Assembly: GCF_040730185.1 (NCBI RefSeq)
Contig: NZ_CP160402.1
Span: forward strand, 8,060,001-8,124,000
Origin: Streptomyces sp. Je 1-332
GTDB lineage: Bacteria; Actinomycetota; Actinomycetes; Streptomycetales; Streptomycetaceae
Length of the DNA stretch: 64,000 nucleotides
Direction: 5' to 3'
Within the stretch, counting starts at the first letter, position 1. Every line of letters begins with the position of its first letter. Below, one piece after another: positions 7,328 through 15,709 of this stretch. The notes below the pieces were generated by a model, which ran no database searches, was not told the DNA's origin, and worked only from the letters and a program-made list of their open reading frames with translations. A program made the position numbers and the translations under genes.

Positions 7328-9250
7328 ATGGCACAGCGGAAGACGATCTCCGTCGAGGAGTTCTTCGGACCGCCGCCTCGCGCGAAGGCCACCCTTTCGC
7401 CTGACGGCAAGCAGATGGCGTACCTGGCGCCCTGGAAGAACCGGATGAACGTCTGGACAGAAAGGGTCGACGCACCGGGAGACGCGCGGTGCGTGACCAC
7501 CGAGGACCGCGGAGTGGTGAGCTACCACTGGACCCGCGACCCGCGGTGGCTGCTCTACTCCCGGGACCAGGGCGGCGACGAGAACCTGCACCTCTACCGC
7601 GTAGACCTGCAGGACCCGGACGCCACCGCGGTGAACCTCACGCCCTATCCCGGTGTGCGCACCGCCGGCCTGGACCTGCCCGCCGGGCGCCCCGGCAAGG
7701 TGATCACCCAGCTGAACCTGCGCGACCGGGCCCGGTTCGACCTGGTCGAACTGGACATCGCCACCGGCGACCTCACGACCCTCGCCCAGAACCCCGGCGG
7801 CGTCGAAGGATGGCTGTACAGCGAGCGCGAGCTGTTCGCGGTGGCGATGACGGCCGACGGCGACATCGAACTGTCACGGTGGGACGGGGCGACAGGAGCC
7901 CTGGACTTCGTGGCGCGGTTCGAGGGCGGCGACGCCCCGCTGGGGGTCTACCCCACGGAGGTCACGCCGGACGGCACCGGAGTGTGGCTCGGCTCGCACC
8001 TCGGGAGCGACCGTCTGCGCCTGGCCCGGCTCGACCTGGCCACCGGCGAGGAGGAAGAGGTCGACTCCCACCCGCAGTTCGACCTGGACACGCGGGCACG
8101 GGTCTTCCCGGCCCTGCCCTCCCCGCTGATCCGCAGCCGGCGCACGGGTGAGCTGCTCGGAGTCCGCTATCTCGGGGAGCGGCAGGTCATTCACGCTCTC
8201 GACCCGCACTTCGCCGCGGTCCTGGAGAACCTGGAGAAGCTGTCCGACGGCGATCTCGCAGGCCTGTCCTCCGACGAGAGCGGGCAGCGCTGGGTGGCCG
8301 CCTTCACCCACGACCGCGACCCCGGGGTCACTTACCTCTACGACCACACCACGGGCGAGAGCCGCCTGCTTCACCGGGCGAAGCCGCACCTCGACCCCGA
8401 GTCCCTGGCACCGATGCGAACGGTGTCGATCACCTCCCGCGACGGTCTGACGCTTCCCTCACACCTGACGCTGCCGGTCGGGTCCGAGCCCTCCGGGCTG
8501 CCGCTGGTGCTGTTCGTCCACGGCGGTCCCTGGACCCGGGACAGTTGGGGGTACAACCCCGCCGCGCAGCTCTTCGCCAACCGCGGCTGCGCGGTGCTCC
8601 AGGTCAGCTTCCGGGGCTCGACCGGTTATGGCAAGGCGTTCACCAGGGCCGGCATCGGGGAGTTCGCGGGCAAGATGCACGACGACCTCATCGACGGCGT
8701 GCGCTGGGCGGTCGATCAGGGGTATGCCGATCCGGACCGCGTGGCCATCATGGGCGGCTCCTACGGCGGTTACGCGGCCCTGGTCGGTGCCGCCTTCACC
8801 CCGGACGTGTTCGCCGCCGCCGTCGACGTCGTCGGCATCTCGGACCTGGCCAACTTCATGCGCAACCAGCCCGACTTCGTCAAACCGATGCTCGCCTACA
8901 ACTGGTTCACGTACGTCGGTGACCCGGCCGACCCGGAGCAGGAGGCCGACATGCTGGCCCGCTCCCCGATCAGCCGCGTCGACCAGATCCGCACCCCGCT
9001 GATGGTCGCCCACGGAGCCAACGACGCCCGCGTCGTCCTCGCCGAGTCCGACCGGCTCGTCGAAGCCCTCCGCGCACGAAGCGTTCCCGTCGAGTACATC
9101 GTCATGGAGGACGAAGGTCACGCCATCGAGAACCCGGAGAACGTGATCGCCCTCTACACCGCCGCGGAACGCTTCCTCGCCGAACACCTCGGCTTCGAGG
9201 CCCACGAGGCCCACGAGGCCCACGAGGCCCACGAGGCCCACGAGGCATGA
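7328..9250 (+). CDS. S9 family prolyl oligopeptidase / acylaminoacyl-peptidase-like
   Basis: A 640-residue serine peptidase. Residues 1-370 form the beta-propeller (repeated strands such as 'SPDGKQMAYLAPW'). The C-terminal alpha/beta hydrolase has the nucleophile motif GGSYGGY with Ser478, the acid near 'GANDARV' and the histidine in 'MEDEGHAIENPEN'. No signal peptide is seen, so it is probably cytosolic and cleaves short or N-acylated peptides. AGGAAGGA precedes the ATG. The protein ends in an unusual (HEA)n tail encoded by a 9-bp tandem repeat. It is divergent from DUF3159 and its promoter carries two strong TetR-type operators. Confidence 0.92.
   Translation: MAQRKTISVEEFFGPPPRAKATLSPDGKQMAYLAPWKNRMNVWTERVDAPGDARCVTTEDRGVVSYHWTRDPRWLLYSRDQGGDENLHLYRVDLQDPDATAVNLTPYPGVRTAGLDLPAGRPGKVITQLNLRDRARFDLVELDIATGDLTTLAQNPGGVEGWLYSERELFAVAMTADGDIELSRWDGATGALDFVARFEGGDAPLGVYPTEVTPDGTGVWLGSHLGSDRLRLARLDLATGEEEEVDSHPQFDLDTRARVFPALPSPLIRSRRTGELLGVRYLGERQVIHALDPHFAAVLENLEKLSDGDLAGLSSDESGQRWVAAFTHDRDPGVTYLYDHTTGESRLLHRAKPHLDPESLAPMRTVSITSRDGLTLPSHLTLPVGSEPSGLPLVLFVHGGPWTRDSWGYNPAAQLFANRGCAVLQVSFRGSTGYGKAFTRAGIGEFAGKMHDDLIDGVRWAVDQGYADPDRVAIMGGSYGGYAALVGAAFTPDVFAAAVDVVGISDLANFMRNQPDFVKPMLAYNWFTYVGDPADPEQEADMLARSPISRVDQIRTPLMVAHGANDARVVLAESDRLVEALRARSVPVEYIVMEDEGHAIENPENVIALYTAAERFLAEHLGFEAHEAHEAHEAHEAHEA
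9197..9247 (+). repeat. 9-bp tandem repeat encoding an (EAH)n tail
   Basis: Five exact copies of GAGGCCCAC plus a partial sixth end right at the TGA of the S9 peptidase. They add a histidine-, glutamate- and alanine-rich tail. The copies are identical in DNA, which suggests slippage and recent expansion, so the length probably varies between strains. Confidence 0.9.
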
Positions 9251-9310
9251 GGGCACCGGCCCCCCGCCGTGCGCCACCTGCACCCCCGCCCCTTCCTCAT
9301 GGGAGACGCC

Positions 9311-9964
9311 ATGCCCCAGACGCTGCCGCAACGCCTGTACCTGCTCTGCTACACCGTGGACCAGGGCAAGTTCCAGCTCGACAACCTCCAGGGCCGCGGC
9401 CAGCTGCTCCGTGCCGGCGCCCTGGCCGAGCTGGCTCGCGACGGGCTGCTCGACGCCACGGGAGGGAGGGTGATGCGCAGGCCCGGGAAGGCGCCGGAAG
9501 ACGCCTTCATCGCCTCGGTATGGGATGAACTGCCCGACAACAAGCCCAAGGGCTGGCTGCAGTTCATACACAACAAGGCCCACACCGCGGAGACACCCGT
9601 CCGCGACCAGCTGGCCGCCAGGGGAGAGGTCGACGTCTCCCCTGGCAAGGTGATGGGACTCATCCCCGCCGACCGGGTCACCGTCGCCCACCCGCAAGAG
9701 GTGCGCGCTCTCCAGGACCGCGTACGCGACACCGTGCTCGGCGGAGCCGACCCCGCATCGATCGCGTTGGACGAGCTGGCGATGGCCGTGTTCGCCGCCG
9801 AGCTCGAAGTGACCTGCGTATGGAGCCGCGGAGACCGCCGCACCCACAAGGCGGCACTCAAAGCGCGCGCCGCGCGGTTCGATGAGCTCGTCCCCGGCCT
9901 ACGTAGGGCGCTGCGCGACTCCTACCTGTCGAGCCGGGCGGTCGGCGGCGGCTGGAGTGCGTGA
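9311..9964 (+). CDS. GPP34 (Golgi phosphoprotein 3-like) family protein
   Basis: A 217-residue GPP34 protein. It begins 'LPQRLYLLCYTVDQGKF', then 'LQGRGQLLRAGALAELARDG', the conserved N-terminal segment of the family, and ends with the helical 'FDELVPGLRRALRDSYLSS'. Eukaryotic GPP34 (GOLPH3) binds phosphatidylinositol-4-phosphate; in Streptomyces the role is unknown, though many copies are usual. The ATG at 9311 was chosen for the GGGAGA at 9301-9306. It follows the S9 peptidase by about 60 bp and could be cotranscribed. Confidence 0.88.
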   Translation: MPQTLPQRLYLLCYTVDQGKFQLDNLQGRGQLLRAGALAELARDGLLDATGGRVMRRPGKAPEDAFIASVWDELPDNKPKGWLQFIHNKAHTAETPVRDQLAARGEVDVSPGKVMGLIPADRVTVAHPQEVRALQDRVRDTVLGGADPASIALDELAMAVFAAELEVTCVWSRGDRRTHKAALKARAARFDELVPGLRRALRDSYLSSRAVGGGWSA

Positions 9965-10047
9965 GCGCTGGGAGCGCTGGGGAGGGGGAGTTGGCGCTGG
10001 ATGTCGTCCTTTTAGCTTGTTCTTTATCGTCTGCGACTTCGTTGAGG

Positions 10048-10356
10048 TCAGCAGCGCACGCGGGCGATGTCACCGTCGATACGGACGATGCACTCTTTGA
10101 AGAGCGCCATGGGCTGACCTTCGTCTTCGGGAACCAGCGTTAGTCCGAGGTCCATGATGGGCTTGATGGCCTGCGCTGTTCGAGAGCCGTCGGGGTCCGG
10201 GCCGTGCAGGGCCGTCCAGCTCTCGAACAGCACACGGACCCCTTCCCATCCGGGCCCTGGGCTGAAGTGGCAGACGAACGTTGGCTGAACAATTGCGTAC
10301 TGCCGTAGTCCGCCGATCCGGGTGTCGCCCAGTGTGAGCCACCACGTCCCGTTCAC
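10048..10356 (-). CDS. Hypothetical 102-residue protein
   Basis: No family recognised. From a GTG at 10356 with GGGAG six bases upstream, it encodes a compact protein starting 'MNGTWWLTLGDTRIGG' and ending 'ALFKECIVRIDGDIARVRC', apparently mostly beta strand. The frame is open further upstream, so a longer start or loss of an N-terminus to the neighbouring transposase insertion cannot be excluded. The surrounding DNA is AT-richer than the rest of the window, as expected for acquired DNA. Confidence 0.45.
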   Translation of the reverse strand: MNGTWWLTLGDTRIGGLRQYAIVQPTFVCHFSPGPGWEGVRVLFESWTALHGPDPDGSRTAQAIKPIMDLGLTLVPEDEGQPMALFKECIVRIDGDIARVRC

Positions 10357-10532
10357 TACCGCTCCCTTCAGCTCCGCCACGACTTCAAGCAGGTTGCCTG
10401 AGCTCCCGAGCTCCGCAGTGTCGTCCGTCGAACTGGCTCCCTCACGCAGAAGTTCACCAGCCGTGTGGGCGGCCTCCGTCCGATTCTGTGCTCCGACCAA
10501 GGGTGCACCGAACCAGAACGAAGGCCGTGGGG

Positions 10533-11987
10533 ATGAGCCTGCCGCACCTCGATGTCCCAGGGGGTGCCTTCGCCGAAGCGTCACGCTTCCGGGACGACTT
10601 CTTCGACTGCCTGACCACCCGCGGGGACGAAACCACCCGCGGGGACGAACTGTTCGAGCTGGCCGACGCGCTGCTGTGCGTGGACGGTCCGGTGACCTCG
10701 CCGGTGGACCTCACGCTGGTGGCCGAGCACCGGCGTGGGCACGGCGCGATGTACGAGGCGTTGAACCACGGGTACGTGGACGTGCCCCGGCTGCGGCAGG
10801 TGCTGGCCGGTCTGCCGATACCATGGGTCACCGACCGGCGCCTGGTCCTGGCGGTCGACGTCAGCAACTGGCTCCGCCCCGACGCGCCGACCAGCGCGGA
10901 GCGTCTGTTCTGCCACGTCTACGGCCGCAGCGGACGGTCCTCGGACCAGTTCGTGCCCGGCTGGCCGTACTCGTTCGTCGCCGCCCTCGAATCGGGCCGG
11001 ACGTCCTGGTGCCAGCTGCTGGATGCCGTCCGTCTCGGGCCCCAGGACGACGTCGTCGAGGTCACCGCCACCCAGCTCCACCGGGTGGTCACGAACTCGA
11101 CCGAGATGGGCCGCTGGCACGTCGGTGACCGCGACATCCGCATCGTCTTCGACGCCGGCTACGCGCTCCGCGCATGGCCCACCCCCTCGACGGCCACCCG
11201 GTCGAGGTGCTGGGCCTGATGCGCTCCGACCGCGTCATGCGACGACCGACGCCCTCGCTCAAGGAGTACTCCCTGACCTATCCCCAGGGCGGGCGACCGT
11301 CGCGGCACGGCAAGGAGCTCCGCTTCGCCAAGCCGGAGACCTGGGGTCGACCAGACGTGGCATCCGTGCAGGCCACCGACTGGTACGGCACCGCCCGCGC
11401 GATGGCCTGGGATCGCATCCACCCCGCCTGACCACCCGCTCCGCGTGGATCGACCACGCCGGTGAACTCCCCATCATCGAAGGCACGCTGATCCGCCTCC
11501 AGGTCGATCGCCTGCCCGGCGGAGGCGACCCGCTCCCGCTCTGGCTCCGGCCTTCCGCCACCGGCCTGAACAGCGAGGACGTCGACGTGCGCTGGCAGGT
11601 GTTCCTGAGGAGGTTCGACATCGAGCACCTGTTCAGCTGATGAAACAGACCTCGGGTGAACCCGTCCGAAGCTGCGAACCCCCGAGGCCGGCGAGCGCTG
11701 GACCTGGCTGATCATCGACGCGCACACCCAGATCCGTCTTCTGCGCGAAGCCGCCGCCGACTTGCGGCGGCCGTGGGAGAAGCCCACCGAGACCGGCCGA
11801 CTCTCTCTCCCCCCCCCGAGTCCGCCGGGGTTTTCGGAACCACCGCCCGCACCTGCACAGTCCGGCCCGCGCACCGAAACGCTCAACTCTTGGCCCTGGC
11901 AGGCCACTTGGATCGAAGAACCAGCGGCCCGCCACCCGCTACGACGAGGGCAAGACCGTGAAACGGCCCGAGAGTATCCTCGAATGA
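10533..11987 (+). pseudogene. Decayed transposase (IS701-like, NF041680-type)
   Basis: A full-length but broken transposase. The intact N-terminal part runs from 'MSLPHLDVPGG' (10533) to about 11160 and includes the catalytic-core stretch 'RRLVLAVDVSNWLRPDA'. The frame then shifts near 11160-11175, again near 11430 ('AWDRIHP' to 'LTTRSAWIDHAGELP') and again near 11637, where a stop replaces the junction to 'MKQT'. Later fragments include 'RTPEAGERWTWLIIDAHTQ' and the C-terminal 'ATRYDEGKTVKRPESILE' ending in TGA at 11985. There is a C-run at about 11808 and an 18-bp tandem duplication at 10614-10649. I see no clear terminal inverted repeats or target duplication. It cannot make an active enzyme. 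Confidence 0.85.
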
Positions 11988-12016
11988 AACAGACTCAGAC
12001 CATAAAGAACAAGTTA

Positions 12017-12061
12017 AGAACCCGTCTTGGAACCCGATTCGAGGGGTTTAAGACAGTTTTC
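12017..12061 (+). repeat. 45-bp palindromic repeat, copy A
   Basis: It begins AGAACCCGTCTTGGAACCCG and matches, at roughly 36 of 45 positions, the reverse complement of 13276-13320. It lies 30 bp after the end of the decayed transposase. The arms here are degenerate, so its hairpin is weaker than that of copy B. Confidence 0.75.
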
Positions 12062-12250
12062 AGCACCGCGAGCGACGCACTCACCGCCAGACCGCCGCGC
12101 CCCTGGCGCAGCGGCACGGCGGATCGCCCGCACCTGGGAACGCCTCCTGGCCCAGGCGCGCGCGGACACGGCGTGATCGACGCCCGCGCAGGCCGCTAGC
12201 ATCGGCGGCTCGGGTACTGCTTTGGTGCGAGATCGGCGGGGGACTTCGAA

Positions 12251-12487
12251 GTGAGCGGTGGACTGATTTTCGCCATCATCATGGCTGTCGTATTCGTGGC
12301 TCTTGGCTCGGCTGATCAGTGCAAGGTGTGGTGGTGCTTCAGGGGTAGGTGATATCGCAACCCGGAGGCCGATGAGCCGTGTGACGCCGCCATGAAGACC
12401 ATGCGCATGCTGTTCTTAATTGGTGCTGCGGTGATTCTCTTGTTCGGGGCAAATGCAGGCGGCTCAGAACGGCTTAGATCGGATTGA
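12251..12487 (+). pseudogene. DUF6199-like two-helix membrane protein with an in-frame TGA
   Basis: From a GTG at 12251 (GGGGA eight bases upstream) the frame encodes 'MSGGLIFAIIMAVVFVALGS', a membrane segment, then 'KVWWCFRGR', a TGA at 12350-12352, and continues in the same frame as 'YRNPEADEPCDAAMKTMRM' plus a second membrane segment 'LFLIGAAVILLFGA', ending at TGA 12485. The PEA.EPxDAA stretch before the second helix is what I recall for the DUF6199 family, so this was probably one 78-codon gene. The TGA sits where Arg or Trp would be expected. An internal ATG at 12392 could restart the second half. Confidence 0.5.
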
Positions 12488-12597
12488 GCGAGAGATGGAT
12501 TCCCACAACGGTTGGGACCAGAGAGTGTCAGACCGGCCGAATAGCTGAACCGCGTACACCATGCCAACAACACAACTCCCTTGAAGTGTCAGGAAAA

Positions 12598-13152
12598 ATG
12601 GCTGACTTGCGCCGAAATGCTGTGCGCGCACTGACTCCCGCGCTTGCGGTCGCCGCCCTGGCGGCCGTGGCTTCTTGCAGCGGTGCGCCTGACGAGGACA
12701 TTCCGCGTCGGATTTGCGAAACGAACATCAGTCCAGAGATCACACGCCCTCTAATCGGACGGGCCGGGGCGTTTGACGAATACAGCCGTCTCGACAACAA
12801 GGGCGCCCACACCGCGCCTTGCGTTCTCCTGCTTGACGAAAAAGCTGTCATGCGTTTCAGGTTTGCTTGGTCGTCGGATCGGGTTGACCCCATGAAGTAC
12901 GCAGAATCCACGCTCTCCGTCAGCAACCTGACGGAACCGCGCCGAACAGAAGGCAGGTACAGAAGCGTCGTCGGCAACGAGGGAGCCATGTCTACTGTTG
13001 CCTGCAAGAAGGCTGGCGAATCCTACTTCACTCTCACCATGAAACTTCCGGAAGCACCTACGTCTGACTCGCAACTGCGCGGCGATATCGAGGAGTTCAT
13101 GACCGCGTACATGAATGCGACCGTGAAGAAACTTGGCTGCCGTGGCAAGTGA
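12598..13152 (+). CDS. Small lipoprotein, function unknown
   Basis: A 184-residue protein from the ATG at 12598, preceded by AGGAAAA. The N-terminus is a lipoprotein signal: basic 'MADLRRNAVR', a hydrophobic core, and a lipobox ending 'AAVASC', so Cys24 would be lipidated and the protein anchored outside the membrane. Three further cysteines may form disulfides (within 'RRICETN', 'APCVLLL', 'TVACKKAG'), and one lies near the C-terminus ('KKLGCRGK'). The spacing is reminiscent of DUF3558-type lipoproteins but I cannot assign it firmly. Codon use is less GC-rich than its neighbours. A hairpin follows the stop. Confidence 0.75.
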   Translation: MADLRRNAVRALTPALAVAALAAVASCSGAPDEDIPRRICETNISPEITRPLIGRAGAFDEYSRLDNKGAHTAPCVLLLDEKAVMRFRFAWSSDRVDPMKYAESTLSVSNLTEPRRTEGRYRSVVGNEGAMSTVACKKAGESYFTLTMKLPEAPTSDSQLRGDIEEFMTAYMNATVKKLGCRGK

Positions 13153-13154
13153 GC

Positions 13155-13176
13155 CCTCCCCCACCGAGAGGGGAGG
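13155..13176 (+). terminator. Hairpin after the lipoprotein gene
   Basis: CCTCCCC (13155-13161) pairs with GGGGAGG (13170-13176) around an eight-base loop, three bases after the lipoprotein stop. There is no T-run, as is common in Streptomyces. Confidence 0.5.
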
Positions 13177-13275
13177 CGAACGACCGCCTCGCATAGCGCG
13201 GCGCCCTTGCCGTCGGTTGCGGCCGTCGACCTATGAGCTCCACTCTCGCTCCCTAGGCCGACGGCCGCTTCCAGG

Positions 13276-13320
13276 AGAACCTGTCTCGGACCCCTTGAAG
13301 CGGGTTCCGAGACGGGTTCT
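13276..13320 (-). repeat. 45-bp palindromic repeat, copy B (strong hairpin)
   Basis: AGAACCTGTCTCGGA pairs with TCCGAGACGGGTTCT, with three more G-C pairs after a single-base bulge, giving a stem of about 18 bp and a short loop. The reverse complement matches copy A at 12017-12061. It overlaps the TAG of the minus-strand 2'-5' RNA ligase-like gene and could terminate transcription from both sides. Confidence 0.8.
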
Positions 13321-13855
13321 AAGCGGTGAGAGGCAACTCGGCGAGGGTTTGCCAGCCCTCGGGTGCGAGGGCGACCACGTGCACGGCGGACACTTCGGTG
13401 GAGATCGGTAGTCGGCCGGTGACGCGGCGCGCGACTTCGGCGGCGGTGGAGGGAGCTGCCGCGTCCAGTGCCACAGTGACGTGCACCGGCGGGTCCTGCC
13501 CGAACCGGCCTCCGTAGGGGACCTGTTCGGGGAACGCGGCGCGAACGGCAGTGGCGAGGGGGCACAGTTCGGGCGCCGGGACACTGACGAAAGAATGGCC
13601 CGGCACGACCTCGGCCAGGCGTAGGAGGATCCGGCCGGCTTCCGGCGAGGCCCGTACCAGAACGGCCCGCAGTCGCTCCAACTCCGTCGGGCCGATCTGG
13701 TCGGCCGGCAGCCACGGGTAGAGCAGCGTCGCGTGGGCGGGCACACCCGGTCGCACCACCAGCGCGTCCACCTGGGCGGCCAGCTCCAGCAGCGGTTCGG
13801 CATCCGGCAGTAGAGCCAGAACAGCCGTGGTTCCAGAAACCGGCATCGCAACCAC
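13319..13855 (-). CDS. 2'-5' RNA ligase family (2H phosphoesterase) protein
   Basis: A 178-residue protein with the two HxT/S motifs that define the 2H phosphoesterase superfamily: 'HATLLYPW' near residue 42 and 'HVTVAL' near residue 125. The layout ('GTTAVLALLPDAEPLL' at the start, then the first HxT about 30 residues later) is that of bacterial LigT-like proteins, which act on 2',3'-cyclic phosphates of RNA or small nucleotides. The substrate is unknown. It is divergent from snapalysin and ends inside the palindromic repeat. Confidence 0.85.
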   Translation of the reverse strand: MVAMPVSGTTAVLALLPDAEPLLELAAQVDALVVRPGVPAHATLLYPWLPADQIGPTELERLRAVLVRASPEAGRILLRLAEVVPGHSFVSVPAPELCPLATAVRAAFPEQVPYGGRFGQDPPVHVTVALDAAAPSTAAEVARRVTGRLPISTEVSAVHVVALAPEGWQTLAELPLTA

Positions 13856-14178
13856 CCCCCGGGTCTCCCAGCAGTGTCACCGACAGTGCCGTTCCCTGTC
13901 ACATCGCCCTCCCGCCGTATCGGGGGCGGGCATGTCGGTCGACAGCTCGTCCAGTGTCCCGGGCGCAGACCAAGTCCCCGCCTACGCACCGCAGTTGATG
14001 CTCTCCCGCTATCACCGATCGGTATCGGTACGAACGGGCCCCGCCGTCCCGATACTCGTCCCGACCACAGGGCGCACCGCAGGCCCTCGGTCCCGGGATC
14101 CCGGGCATCGCGTGCCCCGAAGTTCCCGGCAGCCCCGGCCATACAGGCCACCGGACATCGGGAAGGGACACACCCCCC
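13856..14178. other. Divergent intergenic region upstream of snapalysin
   Basis: A 323-bp gap without a credible gene. It holds an inverted repeat ACCGAT-CGGT-ATCGGT at 14014-14029, which could be a regulator site. In known snpA loci a LysR-type gene lies divergent; none is present here. Confidence 0.4.
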
Positions 14179-14883
14179 ATGAACATTTCCCGCACCAGAT
14201 CCCGCACCAGATCCCGCACCAGATCGCTCGCCATCCTCGGCGCCGTCGCTCTCGTCGGCTCGCTCGCCGCCGCCCCCTCGGCGTTCGCCGCGCCCTCGCC
14301 CGAGGTGGTCAAGCCCCTCTCCACGAGCGCCACGTCGGCGTACGCGGGCTCCGCCGAGAACGAGGCCGCCAACCGGAAGTTCTTCGACGCCGTCATGAAG
14401 TCGGCGCTGAAGAAGCAGGCGGCGCAACCGGGCATCCAGGTCGTCACCGTCCGGTACCGCACGACCCGGGCGCCGAGCTTCCGTAGCCAGATAGCGCAGA
14501 GCACGCAGATCTGGAACTCCTCGGTCAGTAACGTGAAGCTCCAGGAGACCAGCTCGACCGCCGACTTCGAGTACCGCGAGGGCAACGACTCGCGTGGCTC
14601 GTACGCCTCCACCGACGGGCGGGGCCACGGCTACATCTTCCTGGACTACCGGCAGAACCAGCAGTACAACTCCACCCGTGTGACGTCTCACGAAACGGGG
14701 CACGTGCTCGGCCTGCCCGACCACTACTCGGGCCCGTGCAGCGAGCTGATGTCCGGCGGCGGCCCCGGCACGTCCTGCACCAACGCCTACCCGAACGCGC
14801 AGGAGCGCCAGCGGGTCAACAGCCTCTGGGCCAGGGGGATCGCCACCCTCAAGGACAAGGGTGAGCTGACGAAGGTCCGCTGA
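14179..14883 (+). CDS. snpA: Snapalysin-type extracellular zinc metalloprotease
   Basis: A 234-residue secreted protease. The N-terminus is a basic signal peptide with 'RTRS' three times, then a hydrophobic core ending 'APSAFAA'. A short propeptide follows, then the M7 catalytic domain with the zinc motif '[15 protein letters not shown]' (HExxH plus the third ligand Asp). The following '[14 protein letters not shown]' holds the conserved disulfide pair. This matches small neutral proteases (SnpA) of Streptomyces in order and length. The N-terminal repeat is encoded by a 12-bp tandem repeat (CGCACCAGATCC) starting at 14191. Confidence 0.93.
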   Translation: MNISRTRSRTRSRTRSLAILGAVALVGSLAAAPSAFAAPSPEVVKPLSTSATSAYAGSAENEAANRKFFDAVMKSALKKQAAQPGIQVVTVRYRTTRAPSFRSQIAQSTQIWNSSVSNVKLQETSSTADFEYREGNDSRGSYASTDGRGHGYIFLDYRQNQQYNSTRVTSHETGHVLGLPDHYSGPCSELMSGGGPGTSCTNAYPNAQERQRVNSLWARGIATLKDKGELTKVR

Positions 14884-15042
14884 CCGAGCACGCCACCCGC
14901 CTGGCACACCGCCACGTACCGCAGGCAACCTCCGTACCAACCCGGCCGCGCGCGGCGCGCTCTCCTCCGACGTGGGCATTGACGCTCAGCAGGGAGTCGC
15001 GCCGCCGCGGTCGGCTGCGGTGAGCGGCCCAGTCGCGCTGGG

Positions 15043-15642
15043 TCACCATGATCTCGGAGGTGGCTGAGTTGGCGAGTGACGGCAGGTCATACGGCGCAGA
15101 AGGTGGTCGCGGTCGACCAGTTGATGCTTGAGCACCAGACCGACGTGGACCGCCAGAGCCGCGAAGAAGAGGATCTGCGCGGCGACATGCACAGCGAGCA
15201 GCCCGTCACCCGACAGCACCAGTGCGATGCCCGTGGCCGGGACGGCGAGCATGGCCGCGTACAACGCCGTCTCGGTGCCGTGCGCGATACGTCGCTCTCG
15301 TTGGGTAAGAGTCGGCGCCCACGGGGGCAGTGGCGTGGCCAGCCGCCAGGCGATCCGGACGACACCCAGGAGGAGGACCGCGGCGCCGAGTACGACGTGC
15401 ACGGTCAGCAGCGAATCGTCGCCGAAGGGCTCATACCCCTCCTCCGAGCCCCGGCCACGGCCTCGCCCTCGGCCCGAGTCCTCACCACGCCCACGGCCGC
15501 GCCCCCGACCGTGGCCGCCGTCGTCCGGGTCGAGCAGGTACCCCACGACGAACTGCGCGGCCATGGCCACGAAGACCACCCAGTGAAGCGTCTTCGTGAC
15601 CACTCCATAGCCGTGCGGACCGTTGCGCAGGTGGGTTCTCAT
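15043..15642 (-). CDS. Cytochrome b561 / b-type cytochrome domain protein
   Basis: A 199-residue membrane protein with four predicted helices. Candidate haem ligands are the His in 'VTKTLHWVVF', 'LLTVHVVLGA', 'GLLAVHVAAQ' and 'ALAVHVGLVLKH', the usual positions in bacterial cytochrome b561. It would carry electrons from quinol or other donors across the membrane. Between helices 1 and 2 there is an unusual loop of about 35 residues made of Gly-Arg repeats broken by acidic residues ('EDSG', 'SEEGYEPFGDD'). It converges on snapalysin; no redox partner is adjacent. Confidence 0.85.
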   Translation of the reverse strand: MRTHLRNGPHGYGVVTKTLHWVVFVAMAAQFVVGYLLDPDDGGHGRGRGRGRGEDSGRGRGRGRGSEEGYEPFGDDSLLTVHVVLGAAVLLLGVVRIAWRLATPLPPWAPTLTQRERRIAHGTETALYAAMLAVPATGIALVLSGDGLLAVHVAAQILFFAALAVHVGLVLKHQLVDRDHLLRRMTCRHSPTQPPPRSW

Positions 15643-15709
15643 CCCTGCAACGTGCCCTTCAACGGGGTCCCCTAGTCAGACGGGCGCCCGGCCGTCGCAC
15701 GGGCGCTCA

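Noticed and set aside
8459..9847. 462-codon minus-strand frame across the S9 peptidase and GPP34 genes
   Set aside because: Antisense shadow; the plus strand has catalytic motifs and ribosome-binding sites for both genes.
12350..12352. TGA as a selenocysteine codon
   Set aside because: No SECIS-like hairpin directly downstream and no selenoprotein-like context; a nonsense mutation is simpler.
13231..14979. 582-codon minus-strand frame across the 2H phosphoesterase and snapalysin
   Set aside because: Passes through two real genes in the wrong frame; its C-terminal peptide only reflects the 45-bp repeat.
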